Shown: in pieces, positions 17,014 through 26,300 of the stretch
How positions within the stretch are numbered: the first letter of the stretch is position 1
How the letters are laid out: each line of letters begins with the position of its first letter
Assembly (NCBI RefSeq): GCF_024054195.1
Contig: NZ_JAMXLB010000001.1
Location: 911,069 to 975,068, forward strand
Direction: 5' to 3'
DNA: 64,000 nucleotides
Source: Flavobacterium sp. NRK F7
GTDB taxonomy: Bacteria > Bacteroidota > Bacteroidia > Flavobacteriales > Flavobacteriaceae
Translations under genes and position numbers: made by a program
Notes under the pieces: model-generated
Databases searched by the model: none
The model's input: the letters and a program-made list of their open reading frames with translations, nothing else
What the model was told of the DNA's origin: nothing

Positions 17014-19959
17014 ATGAAATTAAAATTACTAGCAATAGTTTTTGTTACATCTTTATCTTTTGCACAAACAAAAGAAGATGTTGCAAAAATTATAAAAAAC
17101 TATGACCTCACTAAAATTAAAGAGAGAATCAATTTTTTTGAGAAAGTAGAAATGAAAGAGAAAGAAATTGCTGTCAAAAAAGCAAATCAAATGGGATGGC
17201 CAATCTATATTTACGGGGAAGATGGTTCATTTCAAGAATTAATGAAATTAAGCTTTGACGGTTCACCAATTTATTATTCCACTGCAAATGCAAATGCGGC
17301 TAAATCCACTAGAGCAGTACATCTAAATTCTGGAGGGACCTTAGGTTTAAATTTGAATGGACAAGGAATGGTAGCCAGAGTTTGGGATGGAGGAACTGTT
17401 AGAAGAACACATACTTTATTTGAAGGAAGAGTAACCACTGTTGATGACCCAGCCGGAACAACTTATTCAAGTCATGGAACCCATGTAACAGGAACGATTT
17501 TGGCTTCTAATTCATCTGCAACAGCGCAAGGAATGGCTTATCAAGCTACTGCAAGAACTTTCAATTGGACAAACGATGAAAGTGAAGCAACTAGTGAAGT
17601 TTTAGGAGGTATGTTAATTTCAAATCACTCATATGGTGTGCCAATTACTGCAGATTCAGGGAGTATTTTACCTGCTTGGTATATTGGAGCTTACACAGAT
17701 GCAGCGCGTAACTGGGACGAAATTGCTTTTTTAGCTCCTTATTATTTGCCAGTAATGTCTGCCGGAAATGAGGGTAATAATAATGATAATGCAAACCCTA
17801 TTGCTGCAGGTTTTGATAAATTGACTGGAGATAAAACGGCTAAAAATACTTTAATTGTAGCTAATGCTCAAGATGCAAATGTTACTGCTGATGGAACATT
17901 AATTAGTGTTCTAATAAACTCTTCAAGTAGTCAAGGACCTACTGATGACAGAAGAATTAAACCAGATATTACTGGAAATGGAACTTCATTAACTTCAACA
18001 ATATCTAGTTCAGATACTGCTTTAGGAGTGTCAACTGGAACATCTATGTCAAGTCCAAATGTAGCAGGAACTCTCTTACTGTTGCAGCAACATTATAAAA
18101 ATGTTACTAATAATTTTATGAAAGCGGCTACTTTAAAAGGCTTAGCATGTCATACAGCTGATGATGCTGGTAATGTTGGTCCTGATGCGAAATTTGGATG
18201 GGGATTATTGAATGCCAAAAAAGCAGCTCAAACGATTAGTAATAATGGTTTAGATTCATGGATTTCTGAAGAAAATCTATCTCAAGGGGAGACATTTACA
18301 ATGAGTTTTGTTTCAGAAGGCGGGGCGAATAACCCTTTGATAGCATCTATAACTTGGACAGATGTGCCAGGAGTTGCTAAAACAAATACTGTTGAAAATG
18401 AAGCAACTGCTGCTTTAATAAACAATTTAGATATTAAAATCACAAGAAATGGTACAACATATTATCCATGGAGATTACAAGCTGATCCTAATACTTCAGC
18501 AACTAGGACAGATGATAACAATGTGGATAATGTAGAGCAAGTAAAAATTGATAACCCAAGTGCAGGTGAGTATTTAATTACGATTACTCATAAAGGAACT
18601 TTAATAAATGGGAGTCAGGATTTTTCTTTAGTTGTCACAGGTGTGAAATCTGACTTTTCATTAGTTTCTAAATCTGATGATCTAATTGTTTGTAACAATG
18701 GAACTGCAACTTATCTTTTCGATTACAAACAAACAGGTTCAGGTACAACTTCTTTTTCTGCAACTGGATTACCTTCTGGTGCTAATGCAGTATTTACTCC
18801 TTCTAGTTTAAGTGCTAATGGAACAGTAACTATGACTATTACAGGTTTTACAAATGCACAACCAGGTAATTACGATGTTGGTATAATTGGTGATAATGGT
18901 ACTGAAACAGAAACAAGATTAAAAAAATTATTTGTATATTCTAATGTTATTCAACCAACAGTTTTGGTTAGCCCAGCAAATAATCTTAACCCAGTTAGCA
19001 CTTCCATTAATTTAGATTGGAGCCAGAACAGTAATGAAGAGTCTTATCATGTTCAAGTAGCTACTGATGCTAATTTTAACAACATTGTGGTTGATCAAAA
19101 TGGTGTTTTAGAAACAAATTATTATGTAACTAATTTACAAGAAGGGACAAATTATTATTGGCGTGTAATTCCTTCAAATAGATGCGCAACGGCAATGGCA
19201 TCTAATGCAACTGTTTATACTTTTAAAACAGGAATTATTACTTGTGGATACGAATTTTCTGCTGTAAATTTCACTAATGCAACAATTGCATCAACCGCAA
19301 ATAGTACAGCCTCAGTTCCTATTATGGTAAGTGGAGGATTGACAATTGCGGATATTAATGTTGCTATTGATATTTCGCATACGTATATTCAGGATATGAC
19401 TTATTATTTAATAGGTCCTTCTTCAATTGGAAGTCCTACAATAAAATTATTCGATCAACCATGTGGTGATAATGATGATATAATATGTACTTTAGATGAT
19501 GATGGAACTCAGTTTTTCTGTGAACCGTTTAGTCCTGCTATATCTGGAATTGTAAAACCTAATGAGCCTTTAAGTGCATTTAATGGAATGCTTGCAGATG
19601 GAAGATGGACTTTAAGAGTGGAAGATCCATTTAACGGAGATGGTGGTTCAATTAACTCAGTTACTATTTATATTTGTGGAATAGAGCAATCTTTAAAAAG
19701 TAATTCAAATGAATTGGCAGATTTTGTAAATGTTTATCCTAATCCTGCTAAAGATAATCTTACCATTACATTAAGTAATAATGTAACAGGTTTAACTTCA
19801 TATGCTTTAGTTGATATGCAGGGAAGAATAATTCAAAAAGAGCAATCTTCTGAAGCTAATGTTAATTTAAATATTGCAAGCCTTGTTGAAGGAGTTTATT
19901 TATTATCTATTGAAAACGGAGCGGGGAAAACTACTAAAAAAGTAGTAGTAAAAAGATAA
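17014..19959 (+). CDS. T9SS-secreted S8 subtilisin-like serine protease with P domain
   Basis: A 981-residue secreted protease. Signal peptide MKLKLLAIVFVTSLSFAQ; a short pro-region to about 95; an S8 catalytic domain with Asp125 (VARVWDGG), His154 (SSHGTHVTG) and Ser344 (GTSMSSPNVAG), the oxyanion Asn lying in MSAGNEGNNN; a jelly-roll domain (about 415-545); a beta domain and fibronectin-like domain (about 550-740); a proprotein-convertase P domain (about 745-895, DMTYYLIGPSS ... GRWTLRVEDPF); and a type A T9SS sorting domain from about 906 (VYPNPAKDNLTI ... KKVVVKR). No clear TAnnTTTG promoter is visible in the 193 bases upstream. Confidence 0.94.
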   Translation: MKLKLLAIVFVTSLSFAQTKEDVAKIIKNYDLTKIKERINFFEKVEMKEKEIAVKKANQMGWPIYIYGEDGSFQELMKLSFDGSPIYYSTANANAAKSTRAVHLNSGGTLGLNLNGQGMVARVWDGGTVRRTHTLFEGRVTTVDDPAGTTYSSHGTHVTGTILASNSSATAQGMAYQATARTFNWTNDESEATSEVLGGMLISNHSYGVPITADSGSILPAWYIGAYTDAARNWDEIAFLAPYYLPVMSAGNEGNNNDNANPIAAGFDKLTGDKTAKNTLIVANAQDANVTADGTLISVLINSSSSQGPTDDRRIKPDITGNGTSLTSTISSSDTALGVSTGTSMSSPNVAGTLLLLQQHYKNVTNNFMKAATLKGLACHTADDAGNVGPDAKFGWGLLNAKKAAQTISNNGLDSWISEENLSQGETFTMSFVSEGGANNPLIASITWTDVPGVAKTNTVENEATAALINNLDIKITRNGTTYYPWRLQADPNTSATRTDDNNVDNVEQVKIDNPSAGEYLITITHKGTLINGSQDFSLVVTGVKSDFSLVSKSDDLIVCNNGTATYLFDYKQTGSGTTSFSATGLPSGANAVFTPSSLSANGTVTMTITGFTNAQPGNYDVGIIGDNGTETETRLKKLFVYSNVIQPTVLVSPANNLNPVSTSINLDWSQNSNEESYHVQVATDANFNNIVVDQNGVLETNYYVTNLQEGTNYYWRVIPSNRCATAMASNATVYTFKTGIITCGYEFSAVNFTNATIASTANSTASVPIMVSGGLTIADINVAIDISHTYIQDMTYYLIGPSSIGSPTIKLFDQPCGDNDDIICTLDDDGTQFFCEPFSPAISGIVKPNEPLSAFNGMLADGRWTLRVEDPFNGDGGSINSVTIYICGIEQSLKSNSNELADFVNVYPNPAKDNLTITLSNNVTGLTSYALVDMQGRIIQKEQSSEANVNLNIASLVEGVYLLSIENGAGKTTKKVVVKR

Positions 19960-19980
19960 CTAACTTTTCCAATATAATAA

Positions 19981-20009
19981 AAAAAAGAGCTAGAAATAGC
20001 TCTTTTTTT
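19981..20009. terminator. Terminator between convergent S8 protease and exonuclease genes
   Basis: AAAAAAGAGCTA - GAAA - TAGCTCTTTTTT: 12-base arms with a tetraloop and T-runs on both strands, so it can end transcription from both sides. It overlaps the last two bases of the exonuclease gene. Confidence 0.9.
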
Positions 20010-20721
20010 ATACATGAATGATTTCGTCGGGGATTAGTAAATCTTCTTTTCTAAAACGTAAAAATATTTGAGCCACTGCAATTACATCTTTTTCACAATA
20101 AGTAATAATTCTATCGATGTCTTTTTCTATATAATATACATGAGCTACTTCACTGCCATCAATATCATCTTTTGGTGAAGGAACTTGTAATACTTTTGTA
20201 AGTAATTTTAAAGAAGTAAAATGTTTATAATCTCCAAATTTCCATAATTCTAAGGTGTCTAAATGTGGTACTTCCCAAGGTTTTTTACCAAATAAATTCA
20301 GTTTGTCTGGTAATGGAACGGAATTAATGATCATTCTTCTAGCGATAAATGGAATATCAAATTCTTTAGCATTATGTCCGCATAAAAGATGTTGGGGCTG
20401 ATTAAAATGATTGTTTAATAAATTAGAAAAGTCTTGTAAAATTTTTTTCTCTTCTCCCCAAAAACTGGTTACTCTGAAGTTTCTAATGTCGGCTTTGTTA
20501 GTGAAATAGCCTACAGAAATGGTAATTATTTTTCCAAATTCAGCCCAAATTCCAGCACGCTCATAAAAATCTTCTGCTGATACTTCGTCTCTTCTTTGGT
20601 ATTGTGTTTTGCTTTCCCATAATTTTTTGGTTTCTTCATCCATACCTAAATAGCTGTCATATTCAGGTACGGTTTCAATATCTAAAAATAAGATATTGTT
20701 GAGGTTAATTTTTTCAATCAT
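20008..20721 (-). CDS. DEDD-type 3'-5' exonuclease (PolB-like exonuclease family)
   Basis: A 237-residue RNase H-fold exonuclease related to the proofreading domain of B-family polymerases (Pfam DNA_pol_B_exo2). The motifs are ExoI LFLDIETVPE (Asp14, Glu16), ExoII LLCGHNAKEFDIPFIARRM, and ExoIII ITYCEKDVIAVAQIFLRF near residues 205-222. It has no polymerase domain and no signal peptide, so it acts alone in the cytoplasm, probably in DNA repair or RNA trimming. The gene is monocistronic as far as I can see. Confidence 0.88.
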   Translation of the reverse strand: MIEKINLNNILFLDIETVPEYDSYLGMDEETKKLWESKTQYQRRDEVSAEDFYERAGIWAEFGKIITISVGYFTNKADIRNFRVTSFWGEEKKILQDFSNLLNNHFNQPQHLLCGHNAKEFDIPFIARRMIINSVPLPDKLNLFGKKPWEVPHLDTLELWKFGDYKHFTSLKLLTKVLQVPSPKDDIDGSEVAHVYYIEKDIDRIITYCEKDVIAVAQIFLRFRKEDLLIPDEIIHV

Positions 20722-20796
20722 TTTAAAATAGTTTTATGCTATAAAGATTCAATTAACTTTTATAGCTAGTGGCGAATAATAAAATTATCATTTTTA

Positions 20797-20829
20797 AAAG
20801 CAACACGTTTTATTTGACGTGTTGCTTTG
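20797..20829 (-). terminator. Terminator after the second serine hydrolase
   Basis: AAAGCAACACGT ... ACGTGTTGCTTT pairs over 11-12 bases with a short loop; on the minus strand it is followed by TAAAAA and then A/T-rich sequence. It lies about 90 bases past the hydrolase stop codon. Confidence 0.7.
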
Positions 20830-20917
20830 TCTTTATATCGATGCTTTGTTTTATTTTTATTTTTTAAGAAAATGTTTCTAATGATGTAATCCAGAAAAAT
20901 GACTATTCATTTTATAT

Positions 20918-22075
20918 TTATTTTCTTTTTTCTAAGATTTTATAACTTTCTTCAACATACGTATATAAATCATTACTGTGAGGATCAGTTTCTGTTTGTA
21001 CACCTTTAATGTGTCCTAAACGAACAATAATAAGATTGTCTTCTGGAATTACAATTACAAATTGTCCTAAATGACCTCTTAAATAAAATAATTTTTTATT
21101 GTTAATGGTGTGCATCCAAAAACCGTATCCATATTGAGGACTTTCAGGAAAGCGAGGTGTTATACATTTTTGTACAAAAGTAGAATCTAAAATTTGTTTT
21201 CCTTTCCAATTTCCATTGTTCAAATATAATTTTCCTAAACGAGCAAAATCTCGAGCATTACTTGCAATACAGCAATACGCTTTTTCAATTCCATCTGGTT
21301 CATGATCCAATTGCCACAAAGCATTGTTTTCTGCTCCTAAAGGTTGCCAAAAGTGTTTAGAAACATAATCTGAAAGGTATTCTCCAGTAGCTTTTTCAAT
21401 GCACATGGCTAATAATTGCGTTGCACCACTAAGGTATTTAAAAGATTGCCCTGGTTTTTCGTTTATTTCTAACCCTAAAATCACCTTTTTTAAATCATCA
21501 TCAAAATAAGCACGGGTTACTATAGAAAATGGGCTGTAGTATTTCTCATCCCAACTTAAACCAGATGCCATTGAAGATAAATCACCAACCGTAACTTCTT
21601 TGGCAAATGCACCTTTTAATTCTGGGAAAAAATCAGCTACTTTTTGATCCAAACTTTTTATTTTTCCTTCCATAATGGCTTTTCCCAAAGCCATAGTAAC
21701 GACACTTTTCGCCATCGAGAAGGAATTGGATTTAGAGTCTTTGGAATAGCCATCAAAATAGCTTTCATGTACAATACTATCGTTTTTAATGATTAAAAAA
21801 GCAACGGTTTGTAACTCTTTGTGGGTTTTATCTAAAGTTTCTGTTGAAGGAACTTGGTTGTAATCTTTAGCAATATTCCATGGTTGAGCCACTCCATTTT
21901 TTATTTCTCTATTTGGGAAATGAGTATAATCTTCCAAAAAGGCTGTAGTATAACCTCTAAAATAAATTGTTCGGACGGCTCTTAATAAATAGTCTACATC
22001 AAAGATGTACATTAAAATGATAATGGATACAAGTATAATTGCAAACCACTTGAAGAATTTTTTTAAGAATTTCAT
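20918..22075 (-). CDS. Membrane-anchored serine hydrolase, beta-lactamase superfamily (NylB-like)
   Basis: A 385-residue protein with one N-terminal membrane helix (about 8-27, FKWFAIILVSIIILMYIF) and a periplasmic hydrolase domain. The active-site SxxK is S120-M-A-K123. The second motif reads YLSG where most relatives have YSN, as in 6-aminohexanoate-dimer-hydrolase-like enzymes; the C-terminal motif is RGHLGQFV. The substrate cannot be read from sequence. It has no shared motifs beyond fold with the serine hydrolase at 14291-15376 and lies alone, 60 bases downstream of ogt on the same strand. A weak dyad (TGCTTAT/ATAAGCA, 22079-22099) is in its leader. Confidence 0.85.
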   Translation of the reverse strand: MKFLKKFFKWFAIILVSIIILMYIFDVDYLLRAVRTIYFRGYTTAFLEDYTHFPNREIKNGVAQPWNIAKDYNQVPSTETLDKTHKELQTVAFLIIKNDSIVHESYFDGYSKDSKSNSFSMAKSVVTMALGKAIMEGKIKSLDQKVADFFPELKGAFAKEVTVGDLSSMASGLSWDEKYYSPFSIVTRAYFDDDLKKVILGLEINEKPGQSFKYLSGATQLLAMCIEKATGEYLSDYVSKHFWQPLGAENNALWQLDHEPDGIEKAYCCIASNARDFARLGKLYLNNGNWKGKQILDSTFVQKCITPRFPESPQYGYGFWMHTINNKKLFYLRGHLGQFVIVIPEDNLIIVRLGHIKGVQTETDPHSNDLYTYVEESYKILEKRK

Positions 22076-22134
22076 AGTTGCTTATCGGTTTTATAAGCAT
22101 AAAAATAAACAAAAAAAGGCTTGCTTTTAAAAAT

Positions 22135-22605
22135 TTAAAAAAGACTTTCTTGCTTTACTGGATTTTCGTGCTCAAGTAACCATTTCTTTCTCCACAATCC
22201 TCCAGCATAACCGGTTAAAGAGCCATCAGTACCAATGACTCTATGGCAGGGAACGACTATCCAAAGAGGGTTTTTGCCATTTGCAGATGCGACTGCTCTT
22301 ATAGCTTTTACATCGCCTAGTTTTTTAGACAGTTCTAAATAAGAAGTGGTTTTTCCATAAGGAATTTCTAGAAGTGCCTTCCAAACTTTTTTTTGAAAAT
22401 CAGTCCCTTTAGGATTCAGTTCAAAATTAAATTGAGTTCTTTTACCTGCAAAATATTCTTGTAATTGCAGTACCACTTCTTTAAGTTCAATGGGAATTTT
22501 TTTTGAAATTTCTCCTTCTTCTCTAATTGAAATTACAGAAACGCCATTTGTATCACCTTCTATTTTGGCTGTGCCTAAAGGAGTATTAATAAACACTGTT
22601 TGCAT
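22135..22605 (-). CDS. ogt: Methylated-DNA--protein-cysteine methyltransferase
   Basis: This suicide repair enzyme removes alkyl groups from O6-methylguanine in DNA. The acceptor is Cys120 in the invariant motif IVVPCHRVIG, preceded by the helix-turn-helix region KKVWKALLEIPYGKTTSYLELS and the Arg finger in AIRAVASANGKNP. The 156 residues are just the single-domain form, without an Ada regulatory domain, so I use ogt. It is likely constitutively made. It lies downstream of the DUF1573 gene but is separated from it by a terminator (22618-22646). Confidence 0.95.
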   Translation of the reverse strand: MQTVFINTPLGTAKIEGDTNGVSVISIREEGEISKKIPIELKEVVLQLQEYFAGKRTQFNFELNPKGTDFQKKVWKALLEIPYGKTTSYLELSKKLGDVKAIRAVASANGKNPLWIVVPCHRVIGTDGSLTGYAGGLWRKKWLLEHENPVKQESLF

Positions 22606-22617
22606 CCTATAAATATA

Positions 22618-22646
22618 AAAAAACCATCTTATAAAAAGATGGTTTT
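22618..22646 (-). terminator. Terminator after the DUF1573 gene
   Basis: Perfect 12-base arms AAAAACCATCTT / AAGATGGTTTTT around ATAAA; on the minus strand the stem is followed by a T-run. It separates the DUF1573 gene from ogt. Confidence 0.85.
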
Positions 22647-22679
22647 TCGTAAGTAAGATATAAAAAAATTGTTGTTTTA

Positions 22680-23153
22680 TTATTTGAACATAACAGATTT
22701 TTCTTCTTTTTTCTCTTCAGCTTTAACGCTTCCTTTGATAATTAACACCTTAGGAGCTGCACCTTCTTCACTAGTTGTAACTGTTACTGTTTTTGTAAAA
22801 TTTCCTGGAGATGCTGCATTGTATGTTGCAGTAATACTTCCTTTTTCACCTGGCTTAATTGGTGTTTTTGTATAATTAGCTGCTGTACAACCACAAGATG
22901 GTTTTACGTTTGTAATTAATATCGTTTCTTTTGTTGTATTCGTAAATGTGAATTCATATGAAACAGGTTTTCCTTTTTCAATTTCTCCAAATTCATGAGT
23001 TTCTGTATTCCATTTCATAGCAGAAGCTTTAGTTTGAGCTGGAGCTGCAACTGTATTAGGGGCCTTTGTTACTACTTTTTTTGCTTCTACTGCTTGTGCA
23101 AAAGATAAAGAAGTAATGAATAATGCAACAATTGATAGTTTAAGCGTTTTCAT
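22680..23153 (-). CDS. Exported DUF1573-domain protein
   Basis: A 157-residue secreted or periplasmic protein with a signal peptide (MKTLKLSIVALFITSLSFAQ) and one DUF1573 domain (about 50-140): the features are FGEIEKGKPVSYEFTFTNT, the motif VKPSCGCTAANY with paired Cys, and GSITATYNAASPGNFTKTV. The fold is an Ig-like ASH-type beta domain; DUF1573 proteins are abundant in Bacteroidetes but have no proven function. An Ala/Lys/Thr-rich linker follows the signal peptide and a charged tail KAEEKKEEKS closes it. It is divergent from the histidine kinase gene with its own -7 box TAAATTTG. Confidence 0.88.
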   Translation of the reverse strand: MKTLKLSIVALFITSLSFAQAVEAKKVVTKAPNTVAAPAQTKASAMKWNTETHEFGEIEKGKPVSYEFTFTNTTKETILITNVKPSCGCTAANYTKTPIKPGEKGSITATYNAASPGNFTKTVTVTTSEEGAAPKVLIIKGSVKAEEKKEEKSVMFK

Positions 23154-23182
23154 ATATAATGTTTTTGTAATTATTCGATATG

Positions 23183-23209
23183 CAAATTTAAAAAGGAATA
23201 CTAACTTTG
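23183..23209. promoter_or_regulatory. Divergent -7 boxes for DUF1573 and histidine kinase genes
   Basis: TAAATTTG on the minus strand (23190-23183) faces the DUF1573 gene; TAACTTTG on the plus strand (23202-23209) faces the kinase. Both match TAnnTTTG and lie 11 bases apart, so one regulator could control both. Confidence 0.55.
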
Positions 23210-23296
23210 TTGTTAACTAACGTGTAATGATTGTTAATGACTTGTTAACAGTTAAAAATCAAACAGCATTATTCGTACCATTACATAAAAAAAGAG

Positions 23297-24565
23297 GTGA
23301 AGTTTACACGATTTAATATAGTTATTCTGGTTGGTTTTCTTGCCATATTAGGTGTTATTGTGATGCAATTGTTTTTGCTTAATCAAGCATATTCTTTTGA
23401 AAAAAAAGAGGTGGAAGACAAAATTCATTATGCTTTATTAGATGTAGTGGAACGAATTTATGTAGATAATAATTCCGAACTAATAGTTACAAATCAAATC
23501 AAAAAAGTAGCTCATAACTATTATGTGGTCAATGTGAATGATGTTTTTGAAAATAACATCTTAGAATTTTATCTTAAGAAAGAATTTGCCAAAGTAAAGT
23601 TAGATTTGGATTTTGAATATGCTATTTATGATTGTGGTTCTAATAATATGGTCTATGGAAATTATATTACAGCGACCAGTCAGCCTAGTAAAAAATGCGT
23701 GGATTGTTTTACTAAAAATGACGATTTAATTTATTATTTTGCGGTTCGTTTTCCAACTTTAAAGCAAAGTTATTTTACAAGTCTAAAACAATATTGGTTG
23801 TATACAGTGGTTTTGTTTGTTGTACTTATAGTTTATGTGTATTCTGTGTTATTAATGTTAAAGCAAAAGCGATATACGGTGTTGCAAAATGATTTCATTA
23901 ACAATATGACACATGAATTTAAAACACCTTTAGCTTCTATTTTAATTGCTTCTAACTATGCCAATGATCAAGAAGAAATAAAGAAAAACCCTAGACTTTC
24001 AAAATATATTCAAATCATAATTAAACAGAGTAATAAATTAAACGAACATATTGAGCAGATTTTATCTCTAGCAAAAACGGATAGTAACAATATTGAATTG
24101 AATAAATCAGCAGTTGATTTTAGGAAAATGATAGAATTAACAAAAGAAAATATTTCTTTAAAATATACTAAACTGGTTCAGTTTGACTTTTTGTTCTCAA
24201 AAAAACTTATTGTTCATGCAGATGAATTTCACTTCTACAACATTTTTTATAATATTGTAGAAAATGCTGTCAAATATGGACCTAAAAATCCAATTGTAAC
24301 AGTATCAGTACTCGAAGAAGAAAATTATTATTCGATACATATTGCTGATAATGGAGAAGGTGTTCCAAAAAAAGATTTGCCTTTTATTTTTGATAAATTT
24401 TATCGAGTAGAAAGAACAGATAGTAAAGAAATCGAAGGTTTTGGTATTGGTTTAGCCTATGTTAAAAAAATTGTTCAATTGCATGGTTGGAAAATAAAAG
24501 CTGAAAATATAAATCCAGGTTTGAAAATTTTTATTCAAATACCTAAATCAGAAATTCATGAGTAA
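23297..24565 (+). CDS. Sensor histidine kinase
   Basis: A 422-residue membrane kinase. Helices at about 7-28 and 165-188 frame a ~135-residue periplasmic sensor domain with no recognised fold but a CVDC pair (CGSNN, KKCVDCF). The HisKA domain has NNMTHEFKTPLASI (His206 phosphorylated), and the ATPase domain has N-box NIVENAVKYGPKNP, G1 box IADNGEGVP and G2 box GFGIGLAYVKKI. The start is a GTG with an AAAGAG ribosome site; the next ATG would cut the first helix. The stop overlaps the response regulator start by 8 bases, so the two are translationally coupled. Confidence 0.94.
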   Translation: MKFTRFNIVILVGFLAILGVIVMQLFLLNQAYSFEKKEVEDKIHYALLDVVERIYVDNNSELIVTNQIKKVAHNYYVVNVNDVFENNILEFYLKKEFAKVKLDLDFEYAIYDCGSNNMVYGNYITATSQPSKKCVDCFTKNDDLIYYFAVRFPTLKQSYFTSLKQYWLYTVVLFVVLIVYVYSVLLMLKQKRYTVLQNDFINNMTHEFKTPLASILIASNYANDQEEIKKNPRLSKYIQIIIKQSNKLNEHIEQILSLAKTDSNNIELNKSAVDFRKMIELTKENISLKYTKLVQFDFLFSKKLIVHADEFHFYNIFYNIVENAVKYGPKNPIVTVSVLEEENYYSIHIADNGEGVPKKDLPFIFDKFYRVERTDSKEIEGFGIGLAYVKKIVQLHGWKIKAENINPGLKIFIQIPKSEIHE

Positions 24566-25241
24566 GAAAAAAATTCTCTATGTAGAAGATGATGAAACAT
24601 TAGCATTTTTAACAGCTGATAATCTAGAACAACATTTTGAAGTGATTCACTCCAATAATGGTGCGGTAGCATTTAAACTCTTTTGCGAACAAGAATTTGA
24701 TTTGTGCGTTTTAGATATTATGTTGCCCGATATGGATGGTTTTCAAATTGCTACTGAAATTAGAAAAAGGGATAGTGATATACCAATTATTTTTTTATCG
24801 GCAAAAACAATGAAAGAAGACCGAATTAAAGGTTTAAAATTAGGTGCAGATGATTATTTAGTAAAGCCGTATTCGATTGAAGAATTAATTCTTAAAATTG
24901 AAATTTTTTTAAATAGAAGCCAGAAGAAAAGCGAGAAGATTTTAACGAAATACCAACTAGGTTCTTTTGAATTTGAATTTGAAAATTATATTTTAAAAAA
25001 TAATTCAAAAGAAATTACTTTAACAGAAAGAGAAGCTTCTCTTTTAAAATTGTTTTTAGAAAATAGGAATACTGTTTTAAAAAGAGAAACGATTTTAACC
25101 TCTTTATGGGGTAATGATGACTATTTTTCTGGAAGAAGTTTGGATGTGTTTATTTCTCGAATCCGAAAAATCTTAAAAGAAGAACCGAATGTAAGAATAG
25201 AAAACATTCCTAGAATAGGTTTTAAGTTGGTAATTGATTGA
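24558..25241 (+). CDS. OmpR-family response regulator
   Basis: The partner of the kinase just upstream. The 227 residues have a receiver domain (about 1-115) with the acidic pocket YVEDDE, phospho-acceptor Asp53 (LCVLDIMLPDMDGFQI), switch Ser/Thr in FLSAKT and the Lys of LVKPYS; and a winged-helix DNA-binding domain (about 130-225) ending in SRIRKILKEEPNVRIENI and GFKLVI. Its regulon is unknown; the divergent DUF1573 gene and its promoter pair are the nearest candidate target. The coding overlap supports a single transcript with the kinase. Confidence 0.94.
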   Translation: MSKKKILYVEDDETLAFLTADNLEQHFEVIHSNNGAVAFKLFCEQEFDLCVLDIMLPDMDGFQIATEIRKRDSDIPIIFLSAKTMKEDRIKGLKLGADDYLVKPYSIEELILKIEIFLNRSQKKSEKILTKYQLGSFEFEFENYILKNNSKEITLTEREASLLKLFLENRNTVLKRETILTSLWGNDDYFSGRSLDVFISRIRKILKEEPNVRIENIPRIGFKLVID

Positions 25242-25284
25242 TTTTTATAGCATTTTTATTTGTTAATAAAAATTGTTAATAAAA

Positions 25285-25315
25285 TTTTGAAAACTATATT
25301 GTTTATGTAACTTTG
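25285..25315 (+). promoter_or_regulatory. Promoter of HU-CCDC81/SPOR gene, almost leaderless
   Basis: TTTTG (25285-25289), an 18-base spacer, and TAACTTTG (25308-25315). The ATG begins at 25321, so the transcript should start within a few bases of the start codon. Confidence 0.7.
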
Positions 25316-25320
25316 CGTTT

Positions 25321-26253
25321 ATGTTATTAGACAAATATATATCCGAATTATTATATCGTTACCAATGTGTAACAGTGCCAGGTTTTGGAGCTTTTTTATC
25401 TGAAATCGAATCGGCGACTATTAGTGGGAGTGCGAGTACTTTTTTGCCTCCTAGAAAAGTTATTTCTTTTAATAGCAACATCAAAAATAATGATGGACTG
25501 TTGGCTAATCATATTGCATTAGCGGAAAGCATTTCTTATGGTAATGCATTAATTAAAATTGCTACTGAAGTTAACCAATGGATTGCGGCTTTAGAAGATA
25601 GAGATAAAATTGTTTTAGATAACATTGGTGAAATTTTTGTAAACGGAGAATATAACTGGGTTTTTCAACCTAGTCAAAATATAAATTACTTGATATCTTC
25701 TTTTGGACTAAATAGTTTTGTAACTCCAGAAGTAAAACGTGAAGTATTATTACAACAAGCTGAAGTTTTTGAAGTAAAAGAACCTATTGTTTTACAACCG
25801 AAACAATCGAAAAAGAACTATTCGTATTTAAAATATGCAGCTGCAATTACGTTGTTTTTTGGTGCAGGTTTATCAGCGTATAAAATTGTTCACGATCAAC
25901 AAGTGGCTACTGATACCTTACGCGTTCAAAAAGAAGTACAACAAGAAGTACAACATAGAATTCAACAAGCTACTTTCTTTATTGATGCACCTATACCTAC
26001 TGTGGAATTGGCTGTTAAAGAAGAAAAGAGACCGTATCATTTAATCGCTGGAGCATTTAGAAGTGAAAAGAATGCAGAAAAAGCTCAAAAAATGTTGGTG
26101 GATCAAGGTTATGATGCAAGAGTATTAGAAAAAAACAATTATGGATTAGTGCCAGTAGCTTATGGTAGCTTTAAATCTCTAGAAGAAGCTGAAAATCTAA
26201 AAAATAAACTTTACAAAGAAGAAAGTATAGAATCATGGCTTTTGATTGATTAA
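25321..26253 (+). CDS. HU-CCDC81/SPOR-domain membrane protein
   Basis: A 310-residue protein specific to Bacteroidetes. The N-terminal part (about 1-125, ISELLYRYQCVTVPGFGAF) matches the bacterial CCDC81 HU-fold repeats; after a linker is one membrane helix (about 169-190), then a periplasmic region with a SPOR domain (about 238-305: YHLIAGAFRSEKNAEKAQKML ... YGSFKSLEEAENL). SPOR domains bind septal peptidoglycan lacking stem peptides, so this protein may link DNA or cytoplasmic factors to the division site. The membrane orientation (HU part inside, SPOR outside) fits the helix position. The precise role is not known. Confidence 0.9.
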   Translation: MLLDKYISELLYRYQCVTVPGFGAFLSEIESATISGSASTFLPPRKVISFNSNIKNNDGLLANHIALAESISYGNALIKIATEVNQWIAALEDRDKIVLDNIGEIFVNGEYNWVFQPSQNINYLISSFGLNSFVTPEVKREVLLQQAEVFEVKEPIVLQPKQSKKNYSYLKYAAAITLFFGAGLSAYKIVHDQQVATDTLRVQKEVQQEVQHRIQQATFFIDAPIPTVELAVKEEKRPYHLIAGAFRSEKNAEKAQKMLVDQGYDARVLEKNNYGLVPVAYGSFKSLEEAENLKNKLYKEESIESWLLID

Positions 26254-26277
26254 AATCCCATTTTTGGGATTTTTTTA
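26252..26277 (+). terminator. Terminator after HU-CCDC81/SPOR gene
   Basis: AAAATCCCA - TTTT - TGGGATTTTTTT, starting in the stop codon of the upstream gene. A strong short intrinsic terminator. Confidence 0.85.
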
Positions 26278-26300
26278 TGCAATGAATCTTCGAAGCTTAT

